A stretch of DNA of 64,000 nucleotides from Chrysomallon squamiferum. Lineage: Eukaryota; Mollusca; Gastropoda; Neomphalida; Peltospiridae. Made by a program: the position numbers and the translations under genes. Location: contig CM022677.1 in the NCBI GenBank assembly GCA_012295275.1, positions 2,669,698 through 2,733,697 of the forward strand, read 5' to 3'. Under the pieces are notes generated by a model, which saw only the letters and a program-made list of their open reading frames with translations, did no database searches and was not told the DNA's origin. This document shows, piece by piece, positions 36,598 through 58,611 of the stretch. Numbering within the stretch: position 1 is the first letter of the stretch; every line of letters begins with the position of its first letter.

Positions 36598-37450
36598 CAC
36601 CAAGTTTGTTTTTTATCCAGTGTAAAATATTCTTCTAACATTTCTTCTTGTTTTCTGTCAGACCACGGACCTGTGTTAATTTATTAATATTTATCTTAAT
36701 TATTTACGTTGCATTATTGTGATGAAATTTTATGTTACGTAATTATATATACATTTATACAAATGTATTTTGTTTATATTGTATAGATTTATACATATTT
36801 ATACTGTTATGTTTTATAAACTTATAAATAATTACTTAGTTATGTGATGACATGCTTAGACAAGTTGTACAATATGTAATATGTAATATTGCTTCGTTAT
36901 TATTATTGTTATGTTACGTTATGTTATGTTACTGTATATATAATATTGCTATGATTTATACTTAGTTACGTCAAAATATGTGAGCTAATTTTGAATTGAT
37001 AGTAAATAGTTTATTTTTAAACTATGTTATGTCATAACGTGTTGGTTTATGCTGTTATGTTAAATCCTATTTCGTATTGTTGTTCCGCTATGCAGTTATT
37101 GTTATTTGTTGTCGTCGTTATTGTTGTTGTTGATGTTGTTACTGTTATTATTGTTACTTTCGTTCGTCTTGTCATTGTTGTTTTTGTTGTTATTATTATT
37201 ATTAACAATGATACGAGCATTTCATGTTAAACATCGATTAAACATTCAGTACTCTCTATTTTGAAAAAGGTCTGCTTTTAATGTAATCATCATATACAAG
37301 AAATCTCAATAAATAAAATTCATTATTTCTTTTTGTTTTCTTCTGTTTACTTTTATATACGAAAATTCTTACGCAAGACAATATAAAACCGAGTTTTGCT
37401 AAAACCAACAAGGAAGTAGATATTAACAGAAAGAGGAAAACAGGTCACGA
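36598..37450 (-). pseudogene. Relic of WSC/C-type-lectin receptor gene (array copy 1)
   Basis: 36598-36680 reproduces the 5' part of exon 2 of the intact copy (minus-strand peptide PWSDRKQEEMLEEYFTLDKK, then QTWWEAA), broken at the word CGCTGCCTCCCACC. 36680-37300 resembles intron 1, and 37317-37450 matches the sequence upstream of the start codon in the other copies (for example GAAGTAGATATTAACAGAAA, GAGG.AAACAGGTCACGA). Exon 1 with the start codon is missing by deletion near 37310, and nothing downstream of the half exon is present. Confidence 0.8.
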
Positions 37451-37589
37451 ATCTCGCTATATAGAAAGCATTGTTTGTAATTGTGTTTTCCTATAATTAT
37501 AAGTGATGCGTCCGTTGTATGGGTTTAGTTCAACGATAACTTACTTTATTAATAATATTTGTGTGTTTTGATATGACACCATCTTTTTT

Positions 37590-37925
37590 GTACATACATA
37601 GATTCATACATGAGTACATATTATATACATATATACAAACACATATACATACATACATACATACATACAAACATACATACATACATTCTCACATACACAT
37701 GATGCATACAACATATACAAATACATAAATAGTTCCCTTCACACATACATACGTACATATATACATACATATAAATATACATGCATTATATAATGCATAC
37801 ATACATAAATACATACATGTATCTCTCCATACAAATACATGCATGCAAATAAATAGATACATACTTGAATACATATACATCTAGACACACGCACATACAA
37901 ACACACAAAATATAAATACATTCAT
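37590..37925. repeat. (CATA)n tetranucleotide region
   Basis: Degenerate TACATACATACA repeats over about 330 bp. Cys/Tyr/Met-rich frames here are artefacts. Confidence 0.93.
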
Positions 37926-38735
37926 TTTCACACACAAATTTGCAGCTAATTTTCAGGATGACTACGTAAGATTACAGAGAGTACAGACAATGTTAGATTA
38001 AAAACCAGTGTCTACTTCAGTTCTTTGGAAAGCTCATAAATTCGAGAAAGTTTGAATATTTCTGGTTTTAAAGATATAGCAAGTGTTTTATTTCTATTAA
38101 AAAAAAAAAAAAAGAAATTCAGTTTATAATTCTGCTTGCCTGTTGTGTCATTTTCATTTGAAGATTGTTTATAACAAAATAAAGTCGCTTGTGTTGTTTA
38201 TGTTTAGTGATGGCAGTCACTCTCCATACTACAAAATTACTTGTTTCACTTTGTTAAACTAGAAACTTTGAAGTTGACGAATGTCAGGTCTCCCAGGTAG
38301 TAATGAGATAACAACGTGTTTTGTCACATTTTAATTCTCACCACGTTTTATAACTTAATTTATGATAAGTAATATATTTCAACAACTCAACAGGAGATAA
38401 AAAAAGAAGAAGAAAATGTTTTAGTCTAAAGTGAAGCCGAATGAACTGGAAAACACGAGTAAACATGTTCAGCCCGATTTGTCTATCAGCGCAATCTTAA
38501 CACTGAGCTGCGCATTATTAGATCACGTGACTGAGCAACAATCTGGAGATTGCCAATTCTTCGCTATTTTGTGATGCGTACTTGGCACGTACAATTAATG
38601 TACTAGACCGAACTATGGGAACAGCTGTAAACATCAGTTCAAAAGCGTGTAGACTGGTGTCATATAATAATGATAATAATAATAAACTAATAACATATAT
38701 ATATATATATATATGTTTTAAATTCGCTTTCTCAA

Positions 38736-39656
38736 TTTACACTGGAACGTCGGTTTAGAATTTAATTCGTTCCAGAAGTCGGTTGTTAAACCGAATTGTA
38801 CCTCAATCGAAGAGATGTCAGACACACGAATGTCACTCTCATGTTTTGCAGTTATTTCTTTCTTAACCTGTACTTGATACGTTTGTACTTTCCACCAGCA
38901 TTGTCTCTTTCTCTTTTTGTTTACTTGGGCGCCGCATTGGATAGGGTATAATAAAAGATATAAAATAAGGAGCAACACTTTAAAAAATGTGAGCACGCAA
39001 TCTGAATGCAAAAGCTATTGAGCTGCACCTGCGTATCGAAGACTAAAGGACCTAATTTATTTGAATACAGGTTGACATTAAAAAATCTGCCTACTGAAAA
39101 TCTGGTTTCGTCAGATTTCTGCCATGGATTTTGGAGCATTTTCTAATTTATTGTGTTGGCGCGCCTCTGTTTTCTGGATACGCCGTTTATGTTTTCATGG
39201 AGCTGTACTCCAGAATCAGCTGTTTAGACTTGCTTCCACCTGCTAACAGACATTCCTGCTCATTCCTTCTCATTTTATCATTTATTTGCTGCTGTATACA
39301 GGTAGTCATTTTCTGTTAAATATATACAGCACACACAGCCATAAAAAAGTCCGGCAGTTTTGAAAATCCGGCACTCCTCAGGTCCTAATTTTCGAATGTC
39401 AGCCTGTGTATATATTTGCTATGGGGCATTGTCTATAATCCTTACTTTGACCTAGATTTTGACGTAAGCATCTATTCTTATCTTTTCTAGATGATGACGT
39501 CAAAACCGAAGTCAAAAGAAAGCTTGTCGTGGTGCGTCTTTGTAGTTCGTAACTCGGGACATTATTCGTAAACCGAGACAAAACTTACTCCAGATCACGT
39601 TTCGTAATCAGGTTTGCTCGAGCTTCGAGGGGTTCGTAACCCGAGGTTTCATGGTA
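38736..39656. mobile_element. Non-autonomous DNA transposon, pogo/Tigger-like (tentative)
   Basis: The left end TGGAACGTCGGTTTAGAATT, followed by TAATTCGTTCC, and the inverted right end (TGAAACCTCGGGTTACGAAC in complement) resemble each other. They also share the ..CG(G)TTTACGAATTTAATTCGTTCC style with the element at 47229. No transposase is intact. A second smaller element (39069-39410) is nested within it. Confidence 0.45.
39069..39410. mobile_element. Nested short inverted-repeat element
   Basis: The left end (ACAGGTTGACATTAAAAAATC) and the complement of the right end (ACAGGCTGACATTCGAAAAT) share ACAGG.TGACATT. The right part carries GTCCGGCAGTTTTGAAAATC and CGGCACTCCTCAGG words. TA precedes the left end, but the right flank reads TG. 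Non-coding. Confidence 0.4.
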
Positions 39657-40180
39657 TTTAGTTATATCCTGCAACATTTTCTGTGAATCTCATTGATTTT
39701 AAAAAGAAAACGTGTTCGTATTTAATTTATAGGCTACATTTTTTTTAGTATTAGTTTAATTACGTCAAAATCACGTAATCAGAAATAAAACTAAAATTTA
39801 ACAGTTCAATTTGTCCCTGTATATCTTATTTAATAATTATATGCTGCCACTAGTGAAGCGGTTATGGCCCGCGAAGTCGACAACTTGTATAAATCATCTC
39901 AAAATTGTGTCAACTTAGCGGAACAAGCTGAACTGTACCAGTGAGGATCTGTCGATGTCCCGGGACTCATTATTTGTGTTTTACCTGGGTGACGCTGTGC
40001 GCAGTCAAAACGTAACAACGAGATGATATTTACTGTACGGCAGCTACTACTACTACCACTACAACTACAATTCAGCTCAGTTTATTTATTAGGCAAAATC
40101 AGCATGTCTATAAACACAAAACAGACAAGAATACAGTTATAAAACAGAAAGAGTTGTGTAATAGGTTAATAAAAATATAA

Positions 40181-40221
<41 letters not shown>

Positions 40222-40599
40222 TACAAATTAAATTACATATTTATCAAGATTCCTTAAAAAAAAATTTTTTTATTTAAGGCAAAAGACTGATTATGTTAAA
40301 AGTAGATGGTCTTCTATACAAATGTTACTTTAAATATGATACGCTAATATCATTATAAAACAAACATTTTGATACAAAATGGAATTCATCTTCAGTGTCT
40401 CTACTGTCTCACATAAACACACACACACACAGACACACACACATAAACACACAGACACACCCACACACACACACATACACATACGCACACACACAACAAA
40501 ACTGCAATGGGTCCACTAAGGATGTTCGATCCTACGTGTCAAGTATCCCATCGCTCTGATCGATCCTAGTTCAATCGCTCTCTACTGATCTAGTAAATA
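39657..40599. other. Upstream flank of receptor copy 1, split by repeats
   Basis: 39840-39990 (TGCTGCCACTAGTGAAGCGG) corresponds to 54640-54700 in the next tandem unit. (AT)n lies at 40182-40216 and CA-rich repeats at 40418-40493. No gene seen. Confidence 0.5.
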
Positions 40600-41345
40600 C
40601 GTTGTGGTATTACAATACTAGTAAATACTACAGTTCAGTAATCGCTCTGGTATTACAATACTAAATAAATAATACTAGTAAATACGTTACAATATTACAA
40701 TGCTAAGTAAATACGTTGTGGGTATTACATTACTAGTAAATAATTCCTAGTAAATACGTTTGGTTATTGGGTATTACAATGCTAGTAAATACGTTGTGGG
40801 TATTACAATGCTAGTAAATACGTTGTGGGTATAGTAAACACGTTGTGGGTATTACAATGCTAGTAAATACGTTGTGGGTATTACAATGCTAGTAAATACG
40901 TTGTGGGTATTACAATGCTAGTAAATACGTTGTGGGTATTACAATACTAGTAAATACGTTGTGGGTATTACAATACTAGTAAATACGTTGTGGGTATTAC
41001 AATGCTAGTAAATACGTTGTGGGTATTACAATACTAGTAAATACGTTGTGGGTATTACAATACTAGTAAATACGTTGTGGGTATTACAATACTAGTAAAT
41101 ACGTTGTGGGTATTACAATGCTAGTAAATACGTTGTGGGTATTACAATACTAGTAAATACGTTGTGGGTATTACAATACTAGTAAATACGTTGTGGATAT
41201 TACAATACATTAAATACTAGTATTAAATACGTTTTGGGTATTACAATGCTAGTAAATACGTTGTGGGTATTACAATACTAGTAAATACGTTGTGGGTATT
41301 ACAATACTAGTAAATACGTTGTGGGTATTATAGTACTAGTAAATA
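40600..41345. repeat. 29-bp minisatellite
   Basis: About 25 units of GTAAATACGTTGTGGGTATT followed by ACAATGCTA or ACAATACTA; TAGTAAATAC at 40861 and 40890 gives a 29-bp period. Units are almost identical, the first few are degenerate, and there are no unique spacers between them. It ends in an AAAT run at 41341-41363. Confidence 0.95.
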
Positions 41346-42503
41346 AATAAATAAATAAATAAATTATATATTAAATAAATATATTGGCGTCACACATTAT
41401 GGTTAAGGATCACGGAGATAATAAGAAGAAACCCGCTGAATGGTCTCTCTTACCAAATAAAAACCAGCAAGGGATCTTTTATATACATTTTCCCATAGAA
41501 AGAAAATTACATAGATAGAATTCTTTTTAAAATAAATTTTAGTCATAGCAATATTTGTATTTGTAGTTCGTAGTTCAAAAACATATTTTATTCTCGCAGT
41601 GATCAGTTGAGGTGTAGACGCTCTATGTGATCTGTGTCATCCATGTTGATGTGGTTGTTTTCGTATAGCGGATTCTGGCATCAGTAGCGCTGTATTTGCG
41701 TTTTCATGCTGGAGCTCGCCAGTGACCATCCAGTTGGTGCAATTTGACTTCCATTTCAGACTCCCTACGTTTTAGAAATCCTACTCTACTCTCGTTGTTT
41801 TCTAAAACAGCGTCTCATAACTGCAGCGCAGAACTTACCAACCAGTTAGACATGTCTACGTCCCGGGACTTTTTTATTCTACGTCCCGGGACTATTTTTT
41901 TTATTCTACGTCCCGGAACTGAACAAAACAGATTTGTCGACTTCCCAAATGAAGCATACAACTGAGCTCTAAGGACGAGTGTGAGTGCAAAGTGATTTGA
42001 CTTGAGAAAACCGCGCAGTTTTAAGATAGCGCAGATCGGCAAATACCGGAGAATACTCGCACACGAATTACATAATACTGTTGTTACCCACGTGACATCA
42101 TCTGTCCCCATCTCTTACTGCAACATATTTTATCTTTCTTGTTCTTTCTTTTTTCGTCTCATTGTTATACATATCATTAACAATTGTCATTGTTATTATT
42201 ATTATCTTTCTTCTTTTTTTTTAAATTAAATTTACAAATGAATATATATTATCTGTGAAAAACATGTGACTGATAATACTGGTTTGACATGACAGTCACT
42301 GTGTTAGTTAAAGTTTGCTGTTTGTTTGTTGTAATCAATTAATTGAAACTTCAGACTTTTTTTACTGGTGGACTCAGTCTGTCAAGTCTCAAAAGCAATC
42401 AGTCTCCAAGTCTGACTTAATTGAATGAAGGTTGTTAGTAGAGGTTGAAATGTTTGGGCCTGAATATATTTTGTGAAAAAAAAGCACAGTTGTGGTAAAC
42501 CTG

Positions 42504-42636
<133 letters not shown>

Positions 42637-43483
42637 TGCCAGTGAAATAGTTACAAAGTTATGATTTTTTTAATGTTTAATTTCTTTTGGTGACGTTTGC
42701 TGTTTTGAGGAAACCTGTAACTTCAAAGGTTTGTTCTGAAGCAAGATTATCTCTGGAAAGTAGTTAACAGACTTTACAGAAAGTTTTCATCAAGTTTTTC
42801 TACTACTTTCGCGTGACCAAACATTTTTTACTGGACAAACAGATGAAGATAAGATATTTAATTTTTGTTTGGTCGAGGCTGTTTATATGAAGAAAACTCG
42901 TAGACAAAACCTCGTGAACGTAACAAGTAGTGTATGAACGATGTTCGCGATACACGTTCAGAGAAATATAACAAAATGGCCGCTATGCCAAAGTACTTCC
43001 AACTGAGATTAAACCTTTTCTTCACACTACAAGGTAACACTCATTCAATAAAACAAAGACAAGATTTAATATTTTCCATTTATCCAATTTTTATTCAAAT
43101 AGCACTTGAAACAGAGAATAAATCAGTGGTTTGAAAGTCAAAAAAAATGGCGGACCGAAAATACAGACGCTTACTCTATATTAAGTTATTTTACTTCGAA
43201 TCGTGACCAGAAACTAAGAGAAATAAAGATGAAGCGATTTTTCTTTTGCTGCTAAATACAATCAAGTATGAAATTAAGTTCAGTGAAAATACTAGTATGA
43301 AACAGACTTCTAGTACGACTGAGAAAATGCAAAATGAATGACAAGAATTATTAAAATAAAACATTAAAATATCCTTAGTTGATAAAATATATTCAGTATA
43401 TAATATAAAGTAATGCGATATAAAGATATCTATTCTTTTCTACTTTGATGTTTATTTCACTTATTATTATACTCTATATAGAG

Positions 43484-43518
<35 letters not shown>

Positions 43519-43735
43519 TAGATAGATATACAAATACACAGAGACACATACAGACATACATACACATGCATAACACATTTCTGCATGATGTAAAGTTTGT
43601 GATTGCTACATCTAGTGGAAAATTGTAACACATCACAATCTCGAGTTTAGGATTTCGGAATTTAGAATAAAGTTTCCTTAACCTTTTATAATAATAACAA
43701 TAAAATAAAATGAATAAATAAATAAATAAATAAAT

Positions 43736-44228
<493 letters not shown>

Positions 44229-44561
44229 GTGCTATGGCATACTGCTAACATGAATTTAAAATATAAAAATAACATCACCAACAAAAGCAACAACAAAAAA
44301 GTAAATAAATAAATAAATAATTAAAAATGAAATGAAATAAAATAAATAACTCTTCATAGCAGACGACACATTGTGCATCAAAATATAGATCGAGCTACTA
44401 CTGACATTCTTTTAAATCCATGGACTTGAGAAACGTTGTCTATGTTGTCGGAATCGTCGTGGATGTTATCGGAGATTTCTGATTTGCTAGAGGGAATTTG
44501 GTTGTTAGACAATGCAATTTGTCTATACAGACTGCGTAGCGATAATTCGGAAGTCACTTTA

Positions 44562-52944
<8,383 letters not shown>

Positions 52945-53065
52945 TATTTCTTTTTGTTTTCTTCTCTTTATTTTTATTTACAAAACTTCGTACACAAGAC
53001 GATATAAAAACAGGTTTGCTTGAACCAACCAGGGAGTAGATATTAATAGAAAGAGGTAAACAGGT
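52945..53065 (-). promoter_or_regulatory. Conserved 5' flank of receptor copy 2
   Basis: The 120 bp upstream of the start codon is conserved in all three array units (37317-37450, here, and 63267-63390). Shared words are AAGAAGAAAACAAAAAGAAA on the minus strand and a block around CTGTTT.CCTCTTTCT.TTAA. It probably contains the 5' UTR and core promoter. A TATATC word occurs near 53002, but it is not kept in copy 3, so no TATA box is claimed. Confidence 0.4.
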
Positions 53066-53238
53066 CACGAGTGTATTATAGCCCAGACAGCTAGTGGCCT
53101 CACAGTAAACGTTTATCAATGAACACGAGTGTATTATAGCCCAGACAGCTAGTGGCCTCACAATAAACGTTTATCAATGAACACGAGTGTATTATAGCCC
53201 AGACAACTAGTAGTCTCACAATAAACGTTTATCAATGA
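53066..53238. repeat. 58-bp triplication upstream of copy 2
   Basis: Three near-perfect 58-bp units starting at CACGAGTGTATTATAGCCCA (53066, 53124, 53182) and ending GTTTATCAATGAA. Copy 3 has a single diverged version at 63385-63460. It sits 120-300 bp upstream of the start codon. Confidence 0.92.
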
Positions 53239-54969
53239 ATGGATACTTAGAATACAGAATACACTGTTTGTAATGTTGTGTTGGTATAGTTATAAGTGAG
53301 GTGTTCATTTTGCTAATGTAAGTTGTATGAATTGCATAGATACATACAATCAAACATGCTTACATGACTAAGGCGTACATACTCAAGCTAATTTTCACAT
53401 AAACACACATTCCCAGCCTATTTTCATATATATATATATACCTATTTCCAGTTTATTTTTATCTGCACCCGTTCTTTGCCTGTTTTCGTGAACATCTATT
53501 CCCAGCTAATGTTCAGGACGACAACGTAAGATTACAGAGAGAACAGACAATGTTAGAATAAAAACCAGTGTCTACTTCAGTTCTTTGCAAAGCTCATAAA
53601 TACGAGAAGTTTCGGAATCTGGTTCTAATGACATAGTAAGAGTCTATTTCTAAAAAAAAAAAACCAAAAACCAATTTGACCTGTGACATTTATTTGAAAA
53701 CAATTAATATTAAGTTTGTAAATTTTAAGCTGGTTATAAAAATAATTTTTATCAACTAAAATGCAATATTTGAAGACATGTGCAATAATGGAAAGTAGTT
53801 GTTTTCTTACAGAATGATTTTGAAACATAAAAATCTGGGTGGGGTATTACCTGGGACAGAGATTACACAAGTAGTATATCTCAGTTTTATAACACTCAGT
53901 CATACAGAGAATGTTAATACTAATTAAACAAACAGCTGTAATTAATTTACATCATCTTCACAGTTGTCTACGTTCTACCTGTAAAGTAGTTCATGTATTT
54001 TTAAAATTCATTGTCGTACAGGTAAATAAAAATAATGTTTGTCTGGAGATAAATTCTTTAAATTGATTCAGTTTAAAATTCTGCTTGCCTGTTCTGTGAT
54101 TTTTATTTGAAAATTGTTTATAACAAAATAAAGTTGCTTGTGTTGTTCATGTTTAGTGATGTCAGTCATACTCCATACTACAAAATTACTTGTTTCACTT
54201 TGTTAAACTAGAAACTTTGAAGTTGACGAATGTCAGGTCTCCCAGGTAGTAATGAGATAACAACGTGTTTTGTCACATTTTTCTACTCACCACGTTTTAT
54301 TACTAAATTTACAAGTAATAAGATATTGCAAAATCTCACTTGAAACTTGTCATTAGTTTTAAAACTGATGCTCTAAAATCTTAATTTTACATATTTTTGT
54401 TTTAAAGTTTTTTATTTAGTTATATCCTGTGACATTATCTTTAAATATCCTTGATTTTAGACACAAAATGTGTTTGTATTCAATTTACAGGTCAATGTAA
54501 ATTAGGCCACACGTTTTATATTACTTTAATTTTGAAAATTATGCACTTCAAATTCACAGGATGTCACAAATAAAAATAAAATTGTCCAGTTCAGGTTTAC
54601 ACGGTTTATTTAATTTAATTTATTTTATTTAATAATTATTTGCTGTCTCTAGTGAAACATGCAGTTTAACTCTTAGCACGGGTGTAACTGATCTGACTCG
54701 AAGTGATCTCGAGAATATCGCGAGTTTTACCGATCATTAGAATGCGCAGCGCAGTCTTAAAATAGCGCAGATCGACAAATAGCGGAGAATACACAGACAC
54801 ACAGTTACATAATATGGTTGTCACCTACGTCATAATAATATCTCCTGTGTGTTGTAATGTGACATTTTATCTTTCTTGTTCTTTCTTTTTCCCTCCCATT
54901 GGTTTTAATATCACTAATACATTGTTATTGTTATCATCAACATCATCATCATCATCATCATCGTCATTT

Positions 54970-55033
<64 letters not shown>

Positions 55034-55959
55034 ATTTACAATTAAATATATATGATCTGTGAGAAATATGTGACTGGTAATACTGGTTTCAGATGATAGT
55101 CACTCTGTTAGTTAAAGTTTGCTGTTTGTTTGTAGTAATCAATTAACTAAAACTTCAGTCTGTTTTTTACTGATGGACTCAGTCTGTGAAGTCTCAGAAG
55201 CAGTCATGCCCATATGGTGAAACATCAAAAACAATTGTCTCACAAAACAGTTAAAATAAAATTAATACATTACATTACACTAAGTTTCACAGTTGTATTT
55301 CCGTCACAAAGTCTGACTTCACTGAATGCAGCTAGAAATGTTTGGGTCTGAATTTATTTTGTGAAAAATAAAAACAAAGCTGTAGTAAACCTAGGTTCTT
55401 GAAAATCAACTTTTAGAATGTTCAGATGTAAAATAATATAAACCACATAAACACGAATATACCTCTAGAAAGACATCGTGTGTGTACGTGTGTGTGTATA
55501 TGTGTGTGTGTGTCTCTGTGTGTGTTTAAGTGTATGTGCATGTGTATGTGCATTGTAACACATCACAATCTCCAATGTAGGATTTCGAAATTTCGAATAA
55601 CGTTAAACTGTTATAAGAATAATAATAATAAAAATAAAATCAGCTACCGAGGATTCCTTTAAGAGACAAATTTTACAAAATGGCCGCTGTTCCAAAGTAC
55701 TTTCCGTTGAAATTAAAAGTTTTTCTTCACACTACAAAGTAACACTCGTGCAATAAACACAAAGGTAAGACTTCAGATCTTCCATTTATTCATTTTTTTA
55801 ATTCAAATAGTATTTGAAATAGAAAATAAATTAATCATTCGAAAGTCAAAATAAATATTACTACACCGGATGATCCATTTGAATAGTAGCGAGTTTTACT
55901 GTATCACAATAAAGTTAGATTAATACTAAAAAGTTATTATCAAAGAGACTTCGAGTATC
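53239..55959. other. Intergenic spacer, duplicated from the copy 1 side
   Basis: 53500-53650 matches 37940-38100; 54069-54283 matches 38120-38335 (nearly identical over 200 bp, including ACTTTGAAGTTGACGAATGT); 54690-55340 matches 41950-42430; and 55672-55790 matches 42960-43080. (ATC)n and (ATT)n lie at 54940-55031. No independent gene is seen. Confidence 0.65.
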
Positions 55960-56285
55960 ATCCACTTTTTCTTCTCAGCACTGTCCTTTGCATTCACTTT
56001 CTTAGGATCCATATTCAGAAAAAAGAAATTTGTGAAAATTACACAAAAACACGACCATAACAGAACAGACATGCTTCCGTGGTGAGGTAACCACATGAAG
56101 AAAACGAGTTAGACGTGGGATGCTGGGCGGATGTTGTGTCGTTCGTTGCGCCAACTAACGGCAGTGTATCTGAAACTCGGTCGTAACTCGGATTTTGGCT
56201 CGCCACTGAAAGCAAAAAATCGACCGGGCGACTGCTCGTAACTTGAAAAACTCGTAAGTTAGGCACTCGTAAATCGAGTATACAA
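55960..56285. mobile_element. 3' fragment of the 47229-type transposon
   Basis: Matches 47700-47985, sharing GGGATGCTGGGCGGATGTT, CACTTTCTTAGG.TCCAT and ACTCGGATTTTGGCTCG, and ends in ACTCGTAAATCGAG. The left end is missing. Confidence 0.65.
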
Positions 56286-56791
56286 ACATACATAGACACA
56301 TAGAGACATATATACACGTGCAAAAATATACAGAGTGTCTTCAGGTATTCTTGTAATTTAAATAAATTTGTGCATGAAGTAAGGTTTGTGATTGCTTCAT
56401 CTACTGGAAAACTATAACACGTCAGAAACTGGAATTTAGGATTTCTGAATTTTGAATAAACTTTCCTTAACCTTTTATAATAATAAGAGAAAAAAAAATG
56501 ATAAACAAACAAAGCATAAATAAATAATAAAAATAACAAATGATAACAATAGAAAAATAAAAAATAAAAAATAAGTTAAAAATAAATCGCACTGAAGAAA
56601 AGTTCATTTAGATAAAGTACAAATACAAAGTAAAAGGTAAAAATAATAATACACATAATTAAACAATAAAAGTGGTGTTAGACATATTAACATCGTGTTT
56701 AAAACAACAACATCAAACTCAATAATAAAATAAATAATGAAATAACCAAAAAATGTATCAAAAATTAAAAAAAGGGTACGAACCACTGTTA

Positions 56792-56834
<43 letters not shown>

Positions 56835-56924
56835 TTAATAATAATAATAAAATGTGGTATGAGACACTTAACATGGAACAATTTTTTCATCAAAATATCG
56901 ATCGAGTTATTGCTGACATTCTTT
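56286..56924. other. Spacer downstream of receptor copy 3
   Basis: 56375-56485 matches 43580-43690. (AAT)n lies at 56795-56852. AT-rich otherwise. Confidence 0.55.
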
Positions 56925-57083
56925 TCAGTCAGAATTTTCCAGAACAAAATTAAAATGTTCTCGGCCTTCAGAAACGTTGTCGTTGTTGGCGGAATTGTCG
57001 TGGACGTTATCAGAGATTTCTGATTTCCTAGTAGGAATTTGATTGTTAGACGAGGCAGTATGTCTACACAGACTGGGGTGTGG

Positions 57084-57520
57084 TTAATCGGAAGTAACAG
57101 CATCAGCGATGTCGTAGAGGTTGCTGTCAGGTTGGTTAAGATGGTTATACAGTTCTGATGTTGTTGTTGCTGTTGGAGGTTTCCTGTCCATTGTGTCGTA
57201 GTCTTCTGAATCGACGAGGTGGCTGTAGACGTCAGATACAGTTGCAGTTATCTTTTCTCTATTTGTGCTGTCGTAGTCGCTGTCATTGTCAACACCAAGC
57301 CGGTTGTAGACATCAGACGTAGCAGTTTTCTTTTTCTTATCAAAGGTATCGTAGTCGCCGTCGTTGAGCCCAGCAAGATTGTTGTAGATGTTAGATGTAT
57401 GAGCTGTTGTATTTGTTGTGTCTGTGCTGTCGTAGTCTCCTTCATGACTGCTTGAGACGTGTTTGTCCACTTCAGATGTCGTAGTAGCTGCCGTGTTGAT
57501 ATCCGATGTGTCGTAGTCTC
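57084..57520 (-). other. Tyr-motif tandem repeats in receptor cytoplasmic tail
   Basis: About five units of roughly 26 residues: SEVDKHV...GDYDSTDT, SNIYNNL...GDYDTFDKKK, SDVYNRL...SDYDSTNRE, SDVYSHL...EDYDTMDRK, SELYNHL...NLYDIAD. Each unit pairs an acidic-preceded YxxL with a second Tyr 5-7 residues after the Leu. This is close to but not the canonical ITAM, since the second motif lacks Leu/Ile at +3. Copy 2 has the same layout at 44562-44960. Confidence 0.8.
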
Positions 57521-58576
57521 CATCGTTGTCGTCAGCAGTAGATCTGTTAATGGGAAATGTTTTAACGTCTGCGATGTCGTAGTCGTTATCATTTCTGTTT
57601 TCCACGTTGACTGTAACTCCGTTTGGGACGTTGTAGTAAACACTGTGGTTTCCTTGATTTTCTGATTCAAATTCATAATCTGCCGACGTTGATGTCGTTG
57701 TTACCTCATAACTCGGATTTGCGTGCCCAGGTTGTAAATGTTCAGCAGAGCTGATTTCAATGTTTCTTTTGTTAAAATTAATTCTTGATTCTGGTAACTT
57801 CTGAGTTTTAAAACAAAATCGACGTGTTCTGAAAAATGAAGATATTATTTAAATTTAAACTGTGAAATACTAAGTTAGTTTTATTATACGAGGTTCTGTC
57901 GTGACGATTCTGATAATTCAAAGGAAAAACTATTTTACATTTCAAATTAAACTGACGTTAACTGAGATGAATAACAGTGAAATACGTAGATTCTTTTTTA
58001 CTTTCATTCATATTTTTTTCTTTTACTTTCTTTCATTCCTTTGTATCCTTCAATCTTTCATTCTTATCTTTCTTTTTCCTTCGCCATGTTTTCATTTTAT
58101 CTTAACTTTTCTAACAAACATGATATTTCATCCATTATTTTTTTCTTCTGTTTTTTCTTTCATATTTCAGCCTGTTTGTCTCCTGTTTTTCTGCTTCATG
58201 AATTTTTTATAATTGTGTTCAGTGACTGATTTTAACAAATTCTCACCGTTTAGTCCAAACTACGACGACAACGATGACAACCAACACCACTACAGCAACA
58301 GCGACACCACCACCAATAGATGCTGAAAATAATTACATAATAACATTGATTTTAATCTAAGTACAGTTAACTATGTAAATGTTTGCTTGTTTTATTTTAT
58401 TTTATTTTATTTCATTTTATTTTATTTATTTATGTTTATTTGTTTTTTTCGTCGCTTCTTGTCGAAATATGTATATTTTTAATTTTGACACAAATATAAC
58501 GGATTATTTTCCCCTTTTCACATAAATTATATACCACAAATTACTAAAAATATTAAAATAAAAGAAATCTGGAAAG

Positions 58577-58611
<35 letters not shown>

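Noticed and set aside
40600-41345. 29-bp repeats resembling CRISPR repeat length
   Set aside because: Units are contiguous without spacers; it is a minisatellite.
41744-41965. 73-codon frame with repeated FILRPGT
   Set aside because: Caused by a short tandem of TACGTCCCGGGACT-type words; no splice or homology support.
53001-53010. TATA box of receptor copy 2
   Set aside because: The TATATC word on the gene strand is not conserved in copy 3 (GATGTAAAAA on the plus strand there), so support is inadequate.
57248-57676. 142-codon Thr-rich frame over the copy 3 tail
   Set aside because: Shadow of exon 10 in another frame, equivalent to the one in copy 2.
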